A stretch of DNA of 64,000 nucleotides, from the NCBI GenBank assembly GCA_005019695.1, contig RXID01014217.1, positions 1,674,001 through 1,738,000 of the forward strand, in the 5' to 3' direction. This stretch comes from Trichopus zeylanicus subsp. travancoricus. Lineage: Eukaryota > Streptophyta > Magnoliopsida > Dioscoreales > Dioscoreaceae. Of this stretch, positions 11,271-21,487 are shown piece by piece; the stretch's first letter is position 1, and every line of letters starts with the position of its first letter. The translations under genes and the position numbers were made by a program. Below the pieces are notes generated by a model. The model was not told where the DNA came from. It saw only the letters and a list, made by a program, of their open reading frames with translations, and ran no database searches.

Positions 11271-11279
11271 TATATAAGG
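11271..11279 (+). promoter_or_regulatory. Viral TATA box in the badnavirus intergenic region
   Basis: TATATAAGG in the context CCCTCTATATAAGGGCC lies about 120 bp before the primer site. This is the expected place for the pregenomic RNA promoter, with transcription probably starting near 11300. Functionality in the integrated copy is not known. Confidence 0.65.
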
Positions 11280-11394
11280 GCCTCACCATTTCAGAATTAT
11301 CATCGATCCACACTTTGGTAATAAGAATCTGAGAGTTTTCCATATCTTCTCTTTATTTCTTATCGCCTTTCAGACCTTCGTTAACTCGCTACAA

Positions 11395-11406
11395 TGGTAT
11401 CAAAGC
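11395..11406 (+). promoter_or_regulatory. Badnavirus minus-strand primer binding site (tRNA-Met)
   Basis: TGGTATCAAAGC differs by one base from the canonical TGGTATCAGAGC. In badnavirus genomes this site is the conventional origin of numbering and lies between the promoter and ORF1, as here. Confidence 0.85.
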
Positions 11407-11753
11407 CTGCAAAAGATATGGCTAAGTAAAACCTGTAGAGGTTGGGGTATTAAGGGTATGAGGTAAGGATTCATAGTCATCATTTCCTACTGTTTACTAC
11501 CGTGTTAAGATTTTGAGCTAAATTCATAAACGGCTAACTTTTATCCCAGAGGTATTATGCGGATTAAGTTACGAATTCAGTTGGGAAAAAGAACAGGTCC
11601 TAACTTGGCAACTAAGGCAGAAGGCCGTCTGTAAGCCCAAGGGCACACCTGTGTGATTCTAACTTAATTCTGATTTAGTATGGAACTGCCCCCTAGATAA
11701 ATTTTAGTAATTATGAATAATTAGCTTTTATATCTGACGCATGGAAAAAATCT

Positions 11754-12272
11754 ATGCAGGAATGTTATGATCATTCTCGAACCTCTAACCTGGATTACTT
11801 TGACCTTGCTTCAGTATCCAAAGTATCAACAAACCAATTAGCTCACAACATCTCTGTAATTTATGATAGAACTTGTCTCTCATCAAGAGTTCATCTAAAG
11901 AAGTTTAATCAAATACTTGAAGAGTGTCAGAACCTTGCACAAGAAATCTCTAAATTAGAAGTTTCCCTTAAAACTCTCACAACTGTAATTTTAGACAACA
12001 GGCCCTTCACCAAGCAGGAAGCTCGGGAACTTGTGCTTGAAGCTGTTAGGCAACTCAGGTTGACTGAAAGTGAAACTCTAACGCTTTCAGCAGATCTGAG
12101 CGAAAGACTTAATCAGGTGGACAAACTATCCCACCAGCTTGAGCAGCGGAATTATCTCCAAAGCTTGACTCTTGGGGTACCAGCAAGGCCTTCAGAAGCA
12201 AAAGGGAAACTAAGGGTTTTTAAGGATCCTTTTCAGATACTCGAAGAGGAAAAGAAAAGGCTCGAAAGCTGA
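11754..12272 (+). CDS. Badnavirus ORF1-like protein (DUF1319 type), endogenous copy
   Basis: An uninterrupted 172-codon frame from ATG at 11754. The middle part, with ECQNLAQEISKLEVSLKTL followed by a PFTKQEARELVLEA stretch, has the predicted helical pattern of badnavirus ORF1, a virion-associated protein of poorly known role. The C-terminus is charged (DPFQILEEEKKR). Its stop TGA (12270-12272) overlaps an ATG at 12272, the compact ATGA-type junction typical between badnavirus ORFs. A short upstream ATG at 11741 in another frame ends quickly. No separate ORF2 can be placed between this gene and the polyprotein frame. It is open but in a decayed viral insert, so expression is unlikely. Confidence 0.65.
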   Translation: MQECYDHSRTSNLDYFDLASVSKVSTNQLAHNISVIYDRTCLSSRVHLKKFNQILEECQNLAQEISKLEVSLKTLTTVILDNRPFTKQEARELVLEAVRQLRLTESETLTLSADLSERLNQVDKLSHQLEQRNYLQSLTLGVPARPSEAKGKLRVFKDPFQILEEEKKRLES

Positions 12273-12493
12273 TGGCGTGAAGGGCAAACACCCAGTTGAT
12301 TCAAGAGCAGCCGTCTATCTCAACACCCCTTTTTGAAGACCAGATCCGAGGATACCGGAGGAATCACAGGCGTCTTCATACCGCCCAGCAAGCAACAAGA
12401 ATGATGGGCAGACTCCTTATAGGAAGGAGCACCCCGCAGTACACACTGGAGCAGCAAATCGACCCTCAAGTTCAATTAAGGCTGTCTATGTAG
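12272..12493 (+). pseudogene. Broken start of the badnavirus polyprotein (ORF3)
   Basis: The frame used by the movement protein can be followed back to the ATG at 12272, but it meets TGA at 12278-12280 and TAG at 12491-12493. The segment between is basic and Arg-rich (for example RGYRRNHRRLH), matching the N-terminal region of badnavirus ORF3. The two stops separate it from the movement protein. Confidence 0.6.
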
Positions 12494-12547
12494 GAAAGAG
12501 CTGCTATAGTTCCCGCGGAGGTCCTATATCACTCCAGAAGAGATGAC

Positions 12548-13474
12548 GTGCACCACCGGGTGTACACGCACAGATCAGAGGAAGCAATTCTGTGCGTCAA
12601 CAATAATCAGGTAGACATAGCTTTCATACAGGAGGAAAGCTATCATCAGCTACATAGGAGTGGAATGCAATACATCCACCTTGGCGTATTGCAACTCCGG
12701 ATTCAGATCCTGCACCGACAGCAGGAGGGTATAATGGCGCTAGTTGTCTTTCGGGACAATCGTTGGATGGGTGACCAAGCCATACTTGCAACTATAGAGG
12801 TTGACCTAGCCAAAGGGAGCCAACTTGTTTATGTTATCCCCGATACTATGATTACCATCGGAGATTTTTACAGGAATCTCCAATTTTCTATTTTGACCAG
12901 GGGATATGATCGCTGGCAAAATAGGGAATCCAACTTGCTTATCACCAGGGGTCTTGTTGGGAGATTATCCAACACCCCGAATGTTGGATTTGCCTATGAA
13001 GTCCAAGGAGTCGTGGATTACTTGGCGAGCCATGGAGTGCACGCCCTTCCAGGGCACAAGTATTCAGTAGAAGCACTGCAAGGGCGCAGTTGGGTCGTTC
13101 GACCTACCCAAGTAACCATCCTAGTACAACACGCTGAGGTTACCAGTAGAAGTCTACTGGATGGAAGTATTTCCCTACGCTTTGGTTGCTACAAGCCAAC
13201 GGTGATGCATAGGAGATCTTGTTACAGTCAGCGTGATGAGGAGATCCCCAGTGATGAGGAGGAGCTTAGAGCTCCACATATACTGGCTGTCTTGATGACA
13301 GCAACAGAACAGGAAGATGAAAGTAGTAACGAAAGTTATTTTCACCAACTCCAGCACCAGGAATACTCTGAAGGAGATCTTGATTACCCATCCCAGGCTG
13401 TAAAATGGGATGTATATCCTGATGATGAAGAAGAGTTTGTTAATCCTTTTTCAGCACAGAGAAGAAGAAGGTAA
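12548..13474 (+). pseudogene. Badnavirus movement protein domain
   Basis: A 308-codon open stretch carrying the caulimovirid movement-protein domain, which forms tubules or modifies plasmodesmata for cell-to-cell spread. Conserved blocks seen include MQYIHLGVLQLRIQILHR, FRDNRW, EVDLAKGSQLVYVIPD, a DFYRNLQFSILTRGYDRWQ-type block and the DGSISLRFGCY block. An acidic tail follows (about residues 228-305). The open frame begins at ATG 12548 only because of the upstream stop; the viral protein started earlier. The frame ends at 13474 after a frameshift in the purine-rich run around 13455-13472, beyond which homology continues in the next frame. Confidence 0.85.
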
Positions 13475-13784
13475 CCCCTGCCTTCCCTATGTTTCTAATG
13501 TTATTGCAACAGGCTATGAGGCCGAGGAAGAGCCAGAGATGGAGTACCCGACTCTAAAGAGGCTGACTGAGCAATTGTATGCAAGCACTACTACTTCGGC
13601 GACATCCCCAAACATGCCATATAGACCCCCGGTTGATGTGGCGATGGGTCCTTCGGGTTACCCACCAGCAACCAACACCAGCCCATCAACTTCTCGGACG
13701 GCGCCTACATTTGACCAAAGGGGCCAAGGGAGGTTTAAGGGAGGCTTCAATAATGAAATGTGGACCCTTCCATCCGCACAGTAG
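13475..13784 (+). pseudogene. Badnavirus polyprotein linker between movement protein and capsid
   Basis: After the frameshift the polyprotein continues in the frame open from 13410 to the TAG at 13782-13784. The stretch is acidic, then Ser/Thr/Pro-rich (about 13560-13700), a typical variable linker before the capsid. The stop at 13782 divides it from the downstream capsid frame, which is the same frame. Confidence 0.65.
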
Positions 13785-13802
13785 CCTGGAGGGGCTATAT
13801 TC

Positions 13803-16103
13803 GTGATCCCTGAACAACTTGGTCTCTTTGATGATGCCTTCTCTAGGTGGGAGTCCATCACAAGGAATCACATTTCCAGCCAAGGATTCACGGACACCAG
13901 GGATAAAATGGAATACATGGAGAACCTCTTGGGAGAAGTCGAAAGGCTTACTTGGGTACAATGGCATATGCAATTTAGGGAAGAGTATCAGGCTCTTATC
14001 GACTCCGGTGAAGGAAGGGAAGGTACCCAGAACATTCTCTCTCAAATAAGAAGGGTGTTCTCTCTGGAGGATCCGACTCAAGGATCCACGCTAATGCAAG
14101 ATGCGGCATATCAGGACCTGGAGAGACTTTCATGCGAAAACATGAAAGATATCCTTTTTTACATGAATGACTACCTCAGGCTGGCAACAAAAACAGGAAG
14201 ATTGTATATTGGCAATGACTTGTCAGAGAAATTCTGCATGAAGATGCCAGGCGACCTTGGCAAAAGAATAAAGGAAGCCTTTGATCGAAAATACCCTGGT
14301 GTTATAGTTGGTGTAATGCCTAGAATTCTATTTGCTTACAGGTATCTAGAAGATGAGTGTAAAGATGCTGCTTTTAGGAGATCTCTCAAGGATCTCTCTT
14401 TCTGTAGCAAAATTCCAATACCAAGCTACTACGCCAAGGAGAAGAAGTATGGTGTCCGCAGGGCAAAAATGTACAAGGGGAAGCCACATGACACCCATGT
14501 ACGTATTGAAAAAAGGAAGCACCTTATCCGCAGCAAGCGATGCAGATGCTATCTTTGTAGCCAGGAGGGGCATTTCGCCAAAGAATGCCCAAATGATCGG
14601 AGGAATGTAAAGCGAGTTGCTATCTTTGAGCAACTGGAAGTACCAGAGGAGTATGACCTGATCTCGGTGCAAGAAGGAGACGAACAGAGCGATGCAATTT
14701 TTAGCATCTCGGAAGGGGAGGACACTCAGGAGCTCCACAATTCTCTCAACCCCCTCATACAGAGGGAATCTGTCTACGTACTTGGTGAAATTAATGGAGG
14801 CTACCACCCCCAGGTAAAGTTACCTAACTCTCAGGAGAATTGCCTTCATATTTGGCAACATAACAGTTTCGTGCAGCCTCAAGCAGAAAGGTGCTCATGT
14901 TGCAAGCGTCAAACCATGCAAAGGGCGAGGATCCACTGTCCTGGCTGCAAGACCACTGCTTGCAACTTGTGCGGGCCATATTATTTTAAGACAGAAGTCC
15001 CACTTACACCGGCTCCGCCCACACCATTCCCTCCCCAGAAACTAATTCAAGAACAGCAGCACTATATTTCATGGTGCAAAGGAAAAATTGAACGATTGAA
15101 ACGAGAAGTAGAGTACTACAAGCTGAAAGCTCAGGAGCTGGAGCTTGAGAAGGGTTTGCAGAAGGATTATAATGAGCTTGTCAAAGGCAAAGGAGTATTG
15201 GAGATAGAAGAAACAGAAGAACAGGAGTGCACCAACGTCCTGTTTCAGGAGAGCATCTTTAAATCAGCAGCCGAAGGATCAGCTCACCCAGTATCCGGAC
15301 CAAAATTGGTAAAGAATATGCTCTATAATATGACTGTAGAATTGGAAATACCTAACATTCCCAGGATTCAAGTCCGAGCAATACTAGATACGGGGGCAAC
15401 TACCTGCTGTATCGACGAAGCCTCGGTACCACCAGAGGCACTGAAAAGAAACAACTTTGTCGTGCATTTCAGCGGAATAAATTCAAAGCAAACGGCTAAC
15501 AAAAAACTCAAAGGAGGGAAGATGCACATTGGGGACAACAGCTTCAAAATTTCCTATACATACAGCTTTAAAATGGAGCTCGACGACGGCATCCAAATGA
15601 TAATTGGATGTAACTTTATCAAAGCCATGCAAGGGGGAGTTCGAATCGAAGGTAATGTTGTCACCTTCTATAAAAATCTAACAGTCATCAGTACTTCTCC
15701 TACAGCATCGATCGCTTCCGCTATGGAAGAACTAGACTTAGAAGAAGACGAGTATATCAACATCCAACAATCGGTATACTACAACCTGGGAGAGAGCAGG
15801 GAATCTTTCCTTTGCAAGTTTCAGCCAACTATGAGCAGGCTTACGAAAGCTGGACTCATTGGCGAAGATCCGCTCAAGCACTGGGCAAGGAACAAAGTGA
15901 TATGTTATCTGGACATTAAGAATCCAGATTTCATAATTGAAGATCGTCCTTTGAAGCATGTAACTCCACAGCTGCAGGATTCATTCAAAAGGCACGTAAG
16001 AGCCCTGCTAGACCTGGGAGTAATAAGGCCAAGTAAAAGTCGGCACAGGACAACTGCCATTATTGTTAACTCGGGAACGACTATTGATCCTACCACCGGT
16101 TAA
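13803..16103 (+). pseudogene. Badnavirus capsid, zinc motifs, aspartic protease and start of RT
   Basis: A 766-codon open stretch. The capsid region occupies about residues 1-240. A CCHC knuckle has ligands C249, C252, H257 and C262. A second cysteine motif C364-x2-C367-x11-C379-x2-C382-x4-C387-x2-C390 is the arrangement considered typical of badnaviruses. The aspartic protease active site is D529-T-G-A. The N-terminal edge of RT follows (about residues 700-766, PLKHVTPQLQDSFKRHV on). It ends at TAA 16101-16103 inside the RT region, in the same frame as the rest of RT. ORFs on the opposite strand are shadows. Confidence 0.9.
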
Positions 16104-16703
16104 GAGGTAAAAGGCAAGGAGAGGATGATCTTTAACTATAAGCGCCTCAATGACCTCAATAATAAAGACCAATACAGCCTTTCGGGGATCAACACTATTC
16201 TGAGAAGGGTGAGAAATAGCAGGATCTATTCTAAATTTGACCTGAAAAGTGGTTTTCATCAGGTTGCTATGCACCCTGACTCCGTCGAATGGACTGCATT
16301 CTGGGTTCCTACCGGATTATATGAATGGTTAGTCATGCCATTCGGACTGAAGAACGCCCCCTCTGTGTTCCAACGAAAGATGAACTTCTGTTTCAAAGGT
16401 ACGGAGGATTTTATTGCAGTCTATATTGACGATATTCTAATTGTTTCTCAGACTGAAGAAGAGCATGCTAAGCACCTCAGCATTATGCTAGACATTTGTG
16501 AAAAACATGGGCTTGTTCTAAGCCCTTCAAAAATGAAGATTGCAGTTACAGAGGTAGAATTTCTCGGTGCTATTATCGATAATCGAAAGATTAAGTTACA
16601 ACCTCACATTATAACGAAGATTACCGAAGTCCAGAATAAGGCTCTGATGACAAAGAAAGGGCTCCGTTCCTGGTTAGGTATTCTTAACTATGCCAGAAAT
16701 TAG
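16104..16703 (+). pseudogene. Badnavirus reverse transcriptase domain
   Basis: It continues in the capsid frame after the TAA at 16101. RT blocks appear in order: YSKFDLKSGFHQV, GLYEWLVMPFGLKNAPSVFQ and the catalytic YIDD at 16422-16433 (YIDDILIVS), then a VEFLGAIID block. It is interrupted at TAG 16701-16703 just before the connection to RNase H. The catalytic aspartates are intact. This domain is the usual region for badnavirus taxonomy. Confidence 0.92.
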
Positions 16704-17480
16704 ATCCCAAATCTGGGAAAGCTCCTTAGCCCACTTTATGCCAAAACCAGCCCAACTGGGGAGAAAAGGATGAATCAACAGGATTGGGCCCTGGTAGAAC
16801 AAATCAAACAATTGGTCCAGCAACTACCAGATTTGGAAGTACCTCCCGAAGATAGCTACATTCTCCTGGAAACAGATGGCTGCATGGAGGGATGGGGAGG
16901 AATTTGCAAATGGAAGCCTCACAAGTATGATCCAAAGTCCACAGAGCGCATCTGCGCCTATGCAAGCGGGAAATTTAGCCCTCTTAAGTCTACCATTGAT
17001 GCGGAGATCTATGCTGTGATGAATTCCTTAGAAGCATTGAAGATTTATTACTTGGATAAGAAGGAATTGACCATCAGGACTAATTGTCAAGCTATTATTA
17101 GCTTCTTCAATAAGTCTCCCAATCACAAGCCCTCTCGGGTTCGCTGGATGGCGTTCACAAACTATATTACTAGAATTGGCATCCCAGTAAACTTTGAACA
17201 CATTGACGGCAAAGATAATCAGCTTACTGATGCTTTGTCCCGCTTACTTTCTTCCTTAGTCTGTGCAGGATGGCCAGCCGAAGAGGACCTCAACACCCTA
17301 GAGCTTGCAACCATGGCAATACAAGAAGTCCAGGCAGCTCCAGCAGCACCAGCGCAGCAACAACTGTCCCGGGTATTAATGAAGCTACAATCCCGATGGA
17401 CAGTCACACCAGACCCACAACTGCAGCAGCGGCTATCACAGCCCTTCGTCAATTCCGCGCTCTCCACTCGATCAAATTGA
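16704..17480 (+). pseudogene. Badnavirus RNase H domain and polyprotein C-terminus
   Basis: Same frame as RT after the TAG at 16701. RNase H features include LLETDGCMEGWGG with the first catalytic Asp (codon at 16875), a STIDAEIYAV block with the Glu (codon at 17004), and GKDNQLTDALSRL near the end. A Gln/Ala/Pro-rich tail follows. The frame ends at TGA 17478-17480, which may be close to the natural end. Confidence 0.88.
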
Positions 17481-17671
17481 TTGAGTGCAAACGGTTGAGC
17501 ACTCAGGACCATTTTTGGGCCACTTGGTATCCTGCTCTTGCTCAGATAAACCAACAACTCCAAACTGCCCTTCGACTAGTCAATGACGCCGTCTCCCGCA
17601 CAAACAACTTTCCGTTATCAGCTTGCTTTCGGAAGCATGGTGGGAGAACCGGTAGCAAACATGACGAGTAG
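17270..17671 (+). CDS. Open frame overlapping the end of the badnavirus polyprotein (uncertain)
   Basis: A 133-codon open frame in the +2 register relative to the RNase H frame, running past its stop. From about 17440 to 17671 it is the only long open frame, with a composition that looks protein-like (LIECKRLSTQDHFWATWY). It could be the displaced end of the polyprotein after a frameshift, an accessory ORF, or chance. No family is recognised. Confidence 0.3.
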   Translation: MASRRGPQHPRACNHGNTRSPGSSSSTSAATTVPGINEATIPMDSHTRPTTAAAAITALRQFRALHSIKLIECKRLSTQDHFWATWYPALAQINQQLQTALRLVNDAVSRTNNFPLSACFRKHGGRTGSKHDE

Positions 17672-17722
17672 AAGCCCTTGCTTTGCCTACAGACAAAACA
17701 TGCGGCAGCGTACTGTACGCTA

Positions 17723-17830
17723 CGACTTTCATACAGATCGGTCGTACCCATGTGCTGTCAGAAGGACAAACGAAGAGACATACTACTTGTAGGATATAGC
17801 TGTAAAGACTATAAGCTAGTTGCTATAAAG
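17723..17830 (+). repeat. Right terminal redundancy of the endogenous badnavirus
   Basis: Second copy of the 108-bp repeat (see 11090-11197), 105 of 108 bases identical. It marks the right boundary: after 17830 the sequence diverges from the viral intergenic region. Confidence 0.9.
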
Positions 17831-18545
17831 CACTACATCTAGGTTGCAGGAAAATATGGTACTGAAGCTTTTATTCCCGAGTTCCATCCAAATTTGAGTT
17901 ACACTTTGGTACTGTTCGGTAACTATAGAAGGCCCCGAAGTGGCCGAGTGGAGTCACTTTCGTGGCTTCAGTTGTTTGATAACTTTGAATATACAAAAGT
18001 GTTGGAAGTCAGCACTTCCATTATCCGCAAATTTGTATTGGCTTTCATTTATGCAATTTTTATTTTTTATTTATAATTTCGCTGAAGTCACCAAAATGCT
18101 CATGAAGGTATTCTCTAGCTTCAGCGACTTCCATCTCTATAAGTGTAAGGTTTCATTGTCTTGATCATCCTTGAAGTGGCCATTCTTTGCTTCATCCTCC
18201 TCTTCTCACAATGCCCGATCTCTATCAACCGTTTAGTGCTCGGATTAGTTTTGCATTTTGTCAGCTGATTCATTTTGTTCACACCTTGTCGATCAATCTG
18301 ATCATCTCTTCTCTTCCTCTCAGTTGATCTCGGTCTTGTGTGTACTTCATCGGCCCATTCTCAGCCTTATGTGTCTCTCTACTTGCTGTTTCCAGCCTTA
18401 TGGGTCCCCTGTTTTTTGATCCTGCCCGGTACGCTCCTTATCTGATAATCTAACTTTGTTCAAGTCTTTTCAGCTGATCATGGTTTTGTGCATCCTTTGT
18501 TAACATGATCTTGGCCTTGTGCCACCCATATTTCCTGGCCTTATA
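17831..18545. other. Flanking DNA without recognised gene
   Basis: Between the viral insert and the Tork element. The stretch is AT-rich to mixed, with repeated short phrases such as CAGCCTTATG and GATCTCGGTCTTGTG around 18300-18540. No domain is recognised in the short + strand ORFs at 17894 and 17940. The Tork insertion site is at its right end. Confidence 0.4.
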
Positions 18546-18934
18546 TGTTGCGAAAAATATCGATGTCCACCACAATTCACAATATAGAGAAAGAACAGAA
18601 AAGAGAAAAAGATAGCACACAAGAGATATATGTGGGAAGATGATCCAGAGAATATTGTATTGATGAGGAAGAGAAAAGAGAATATTACAACGACGGAGAC
18701 GAAACTCCAATATCACCAACTCTTACTCTCTATTTTCTATCTCTTGAGACCCTTACATCAATGGTGTATTTATAGATGTGGCCTAATGATGTTTGAGTCA
18801 AAATAGAAGACTGACTCAAATAAGACTTCTACTAATTTAAGACTTCTAGAAGATAAATCTAGATAAGGATTAGGCCCATTAATATAATTAAGACTATCCG
18901 AAAAATCCGGATTCGAGACATCATAAAGCCAACA
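18546..18934 (-). repeat. 3' LTR of Tork copy 1
   Basis: On the + strand it begins TGTTGCGAAAAATATCG and ends AAAGCCAACA. It is immediately followed (18935 on) by ATCTCCACCTTG, the complement of the polypurine tract. Confidence 0.92.
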
Positions 18935-19016
18935 ATCTCCACCTTGACTCGAATCATCTTATTCTCTGAATTTGAATCTTCAATAGATGTCTTTACCATT
19001 ACCTCCTGTGATAGGA

Positions 19017-20921
19017 TCAACGACCTTGAATATTGATCAAGTCCAAACAGAGGTTGAACTTATCAATCGGAATCACCTTCGTCAACATATCTGCAGGATT
19101 TCTTAAAGTATGAATCTTTTGTAAAGAAATCTCGCCGTCTTCAATAATATCCCGAATAAAATAAAATCGGACATCTATATGCTTTGATCTAGCATGATAC
19201 ATTTGGTTCTTCGCAAGGTGTATGGCGCTCTGACTGTCGCAAAAAATAGGAAGAACATGTTGAGAAAAACCAATTTCACTTGCCAAACCTTTTAGCCATA
19301 GAGCTTCTTTGACGGCTTCTGTAGCTGCCATATACTCAGACTCTATTGTAGATAATGCTATAGTTGACTGTAAGGTACACCTCCAACTAATAGGTCCTCC
19401 ACAAAGAGTGAAAAGATAACCAGTGAGGGATCGGCGTCGATGAAGGTCTCCAGCATAGTCTGAATCGACATAGCCAATAATTTTGGCCTCTTGCACTGTG
19501 TTCCTGTCGAAACATAAACCAATATTAAGAGTACCTTTAATATATCTTACTAGCCATTTCATGGCCTGCCAATGCTCTTTTCCTGGATTTGCCATGTAAC
19601 GACTAACAACGCTGACTGCTTGTGCAATATCAGGTCTTGTGCATATCATAGCATACATTAGACTTCCAACAGCACTTGAAAATGGGATGTTCTCCATGTA
19701 TGCATGCTCTTCATCTGTAGAAGGACATTGTTGAGCTGAAAGCTTGAAGTGAGATGCCAAAGGAGTACTGACGGATTTTGAATTCTGCATGTGAAAACGA
19801 GAAATAATCGTCTCGAGATATTTGCTCTGTTTAAGCCATAATTTTCCATGCTTTCGATCTCGATCAATCTCCATACCGAGAATCTTCCTTGCAGCACCTA
19901 AATCTTTCATCTCAAATTCCTTTTTCATTTTAAACTTTACATCATTCAGTAGAGATATGTCTTGAGTAGCGATAAGCATATCATCAACATAAAGAAGCAA
20001 TATAATAAATGAGTTATTGGCATGCATCTTAAAATAGACACAGCAATCATGTTTGCAGTGGATGAAATCTTGACCCAGTATAAAACTGTCAAACCTTTTA
20101 TACCATTGCCTTGGAGACTGTTTCAAACCATAAAGTGATTTGTTCAACTTGCAAACAAAATTTTCTTTGCTTTCTTGGATGAACCGTTCAGGCTGTTGCA
20201 TAAAAATTTGTTCTTCTAATTCTCCATGCAGAAAGGCAGTTTTGACATCAAGCTGTTCCAACTCAAGATTATGAAAAGCAACTAAAGCAAGTAGAAAATG
20301 AATAGATGTGTGTTTAACCACAGGAGAGAAAGTTTCATTAAAGTCAATACCCTCCTTTTGTGAATACCCTTTTGCAACTAAACGGGCCTTGAATTTAACA
20401 CCATCTATCTCAGAGAAATCCTCTTTCTTTCGAAATACCCACTTGCAACCAATTGCTCTTTTACCTTTTGGTAATTTCATCAGATCCCAAGTATGGTTCT
20501 TTTGAAGAGAATCCATCTCTTCATTCATAGCAACTTGCCAATGAGAAGAATTCTTATCTTGCACTGCTTCTTTATAGGAGGAAGGATCACCATTGTCAGT
20601 AACTAAAGCAAAAGCTACCATATCTTCAAAACCATACCTTTCAGGTGGCTTTATTTTTCTTTGAGATCTTCGAAAGGGAGTCTTTTCAGAAATTTGATTC
20701 TTAAGATTTTCTCGAGAGTTGGGCATACCCTGAATATCTTCTTCTGAAGGAATTACATGCTCCACCTCCACTTGTATTATATCATTGGGATCTTTCTTGA
20801 GAGATTTTAGCATACCACTTTCATCAAATACTATGTCTCTCTCAATAATTACATTTGAAATAGTAGAATCCCACAAACGATAGCCTTTTTGACGTCTTTG
20901 GCATAACCCAGAAAAATACAC
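19017..20921 (-). pseudogene. Tork copy 1 integrase tail, reverse transcriptase and RNase H
   Basis: A 634-codon open frame. RT blocks: NHTWDLMKLPKGKRAIGCKW, LDVKTAFLHGELEEQIFM, KSLYGLKQSPRQWYKRF, and intact YVDDMLIATQ (YVDDM codons at 19977-19991). RNase H: GYVDSDYAGDLHRRRSLTGY, STIESEYMAATEAVKEALWL, CDSQSAIHLAKNQMYHARSK, KHIDVRFYF and ADMLTK. Family length and order are complete, so RT and RNase H are well preserved. It is separated from the integrase frame by a frameshift near 20880 in a T run, so gag-pol cannot be read through. Opposite-strand ORFs here are shadows. Confidence 0.93.
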
Positions 20922-21487
20922 TTTTTGGAACGTGCATCTAACTTATCCTTGACAACATGCACATAAGCAGAGCAACCAAAAAACTTTAAAGAAGAATAAT
21001 TTGCAGGTTGACCAGTCCATACCTCTTCAGGAGTCTTGCAATTAATGGCTGTTTGAGGAGAGCGATTCACAATGAAGCATGCTGTATTGACTGCTTCTGC
21101 CCAAAAATCTTTATCAAGATTAGCTGTACTGAGCATACTACGTGCTTTCTCCAACAAGGTTCTCTTCATCCTTTCAGTCACACCGTTTTGTTGAGGTTTT
21201 CCTGGGATGGTAAAGTGACGCTTGATGCCTTCATCTTCACAGAATTTGAGAAACTCTGTTGATTTGTACTCTCTGCCATTATCACTTCTGAGATATTTGA
21301 TTTTTCTGCCAGTCCTTTTTTCAACTGAAGTTTTCCACCGTTTGAAAACAGAAAACACCTCGGCTTTGTGATGCAAAAAATAAATCCACACTTTTCTGGA
21401 AAAATCATCAATAAAACTGACAAAAATAACGAGCACCAGATTTTGATAGAATAGGAGAGCACCACACATCAGAATGAATATAATCAA
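20880..21487 (-). pseudogene. Tork copy 1 integrase catalytic region
   Basis: The open frame has SFIDDFSRKVWIYFL, KYLRSDNGREY (second catalytic Asp) and GKPQQNGVTERMKRTLLEKA, in which the Glu is present and an N-R-T type motif is altered to MKRT. Then come FWAEAVNTACFIVNRSP and FGCSAYVHV. The upstream junction is frameshifted near 21425; the downstream one near 20880. The fold is that of copia integrase, which inserts the cDNA into the genome. Confidence 0.9.

Larger units (their letters stand above)
11090..17830 (+). mobile_element. Endogenous badnavirus (Caulimoviridae), about one genome length with terminal redundancy
   Basis: The segment has the gene order of a badnavirus: intergenic region with TATA box and tRNA-Met primer site, a small ORF1, then a polyprotein with movement protein, capsid, CCHC knuckle, the badnavirus Cx2Cx11Cx2Cx4Cx2C motif, aspartic protease, RT and RNase H. 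It is flanked by a 108-bp direct repeat (11090-11197 and 17723-17830), as expected if a circular genome integrated with slightly more than one turn. The implied circle is 6,633 bp, shorter than the 7 kb or more usual for the genus. Several stops and one frameshift break the polyprotein, so it cannot be expressed as one protein. No target duplication is visible. Integration of pararetroviruses is generally by illegitimate recombination, since they lack integrase; none is seen here. Confidence 0.93.

Noticed and set aside
13658..14807. Long - strand ORFs opposite the viral capsid
   Set aside because: They overlap a conserved sense frame and have no recognised similarity.
11090..17830. Viral insert considered as an LTR retrotransposon
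   Set aside because: There is no integrase, the terminal repeats are only 108 bp without TG/CA ends, and the gene content (movement protein, badnavirus cysteine motif) is that of a pararetrovirus.
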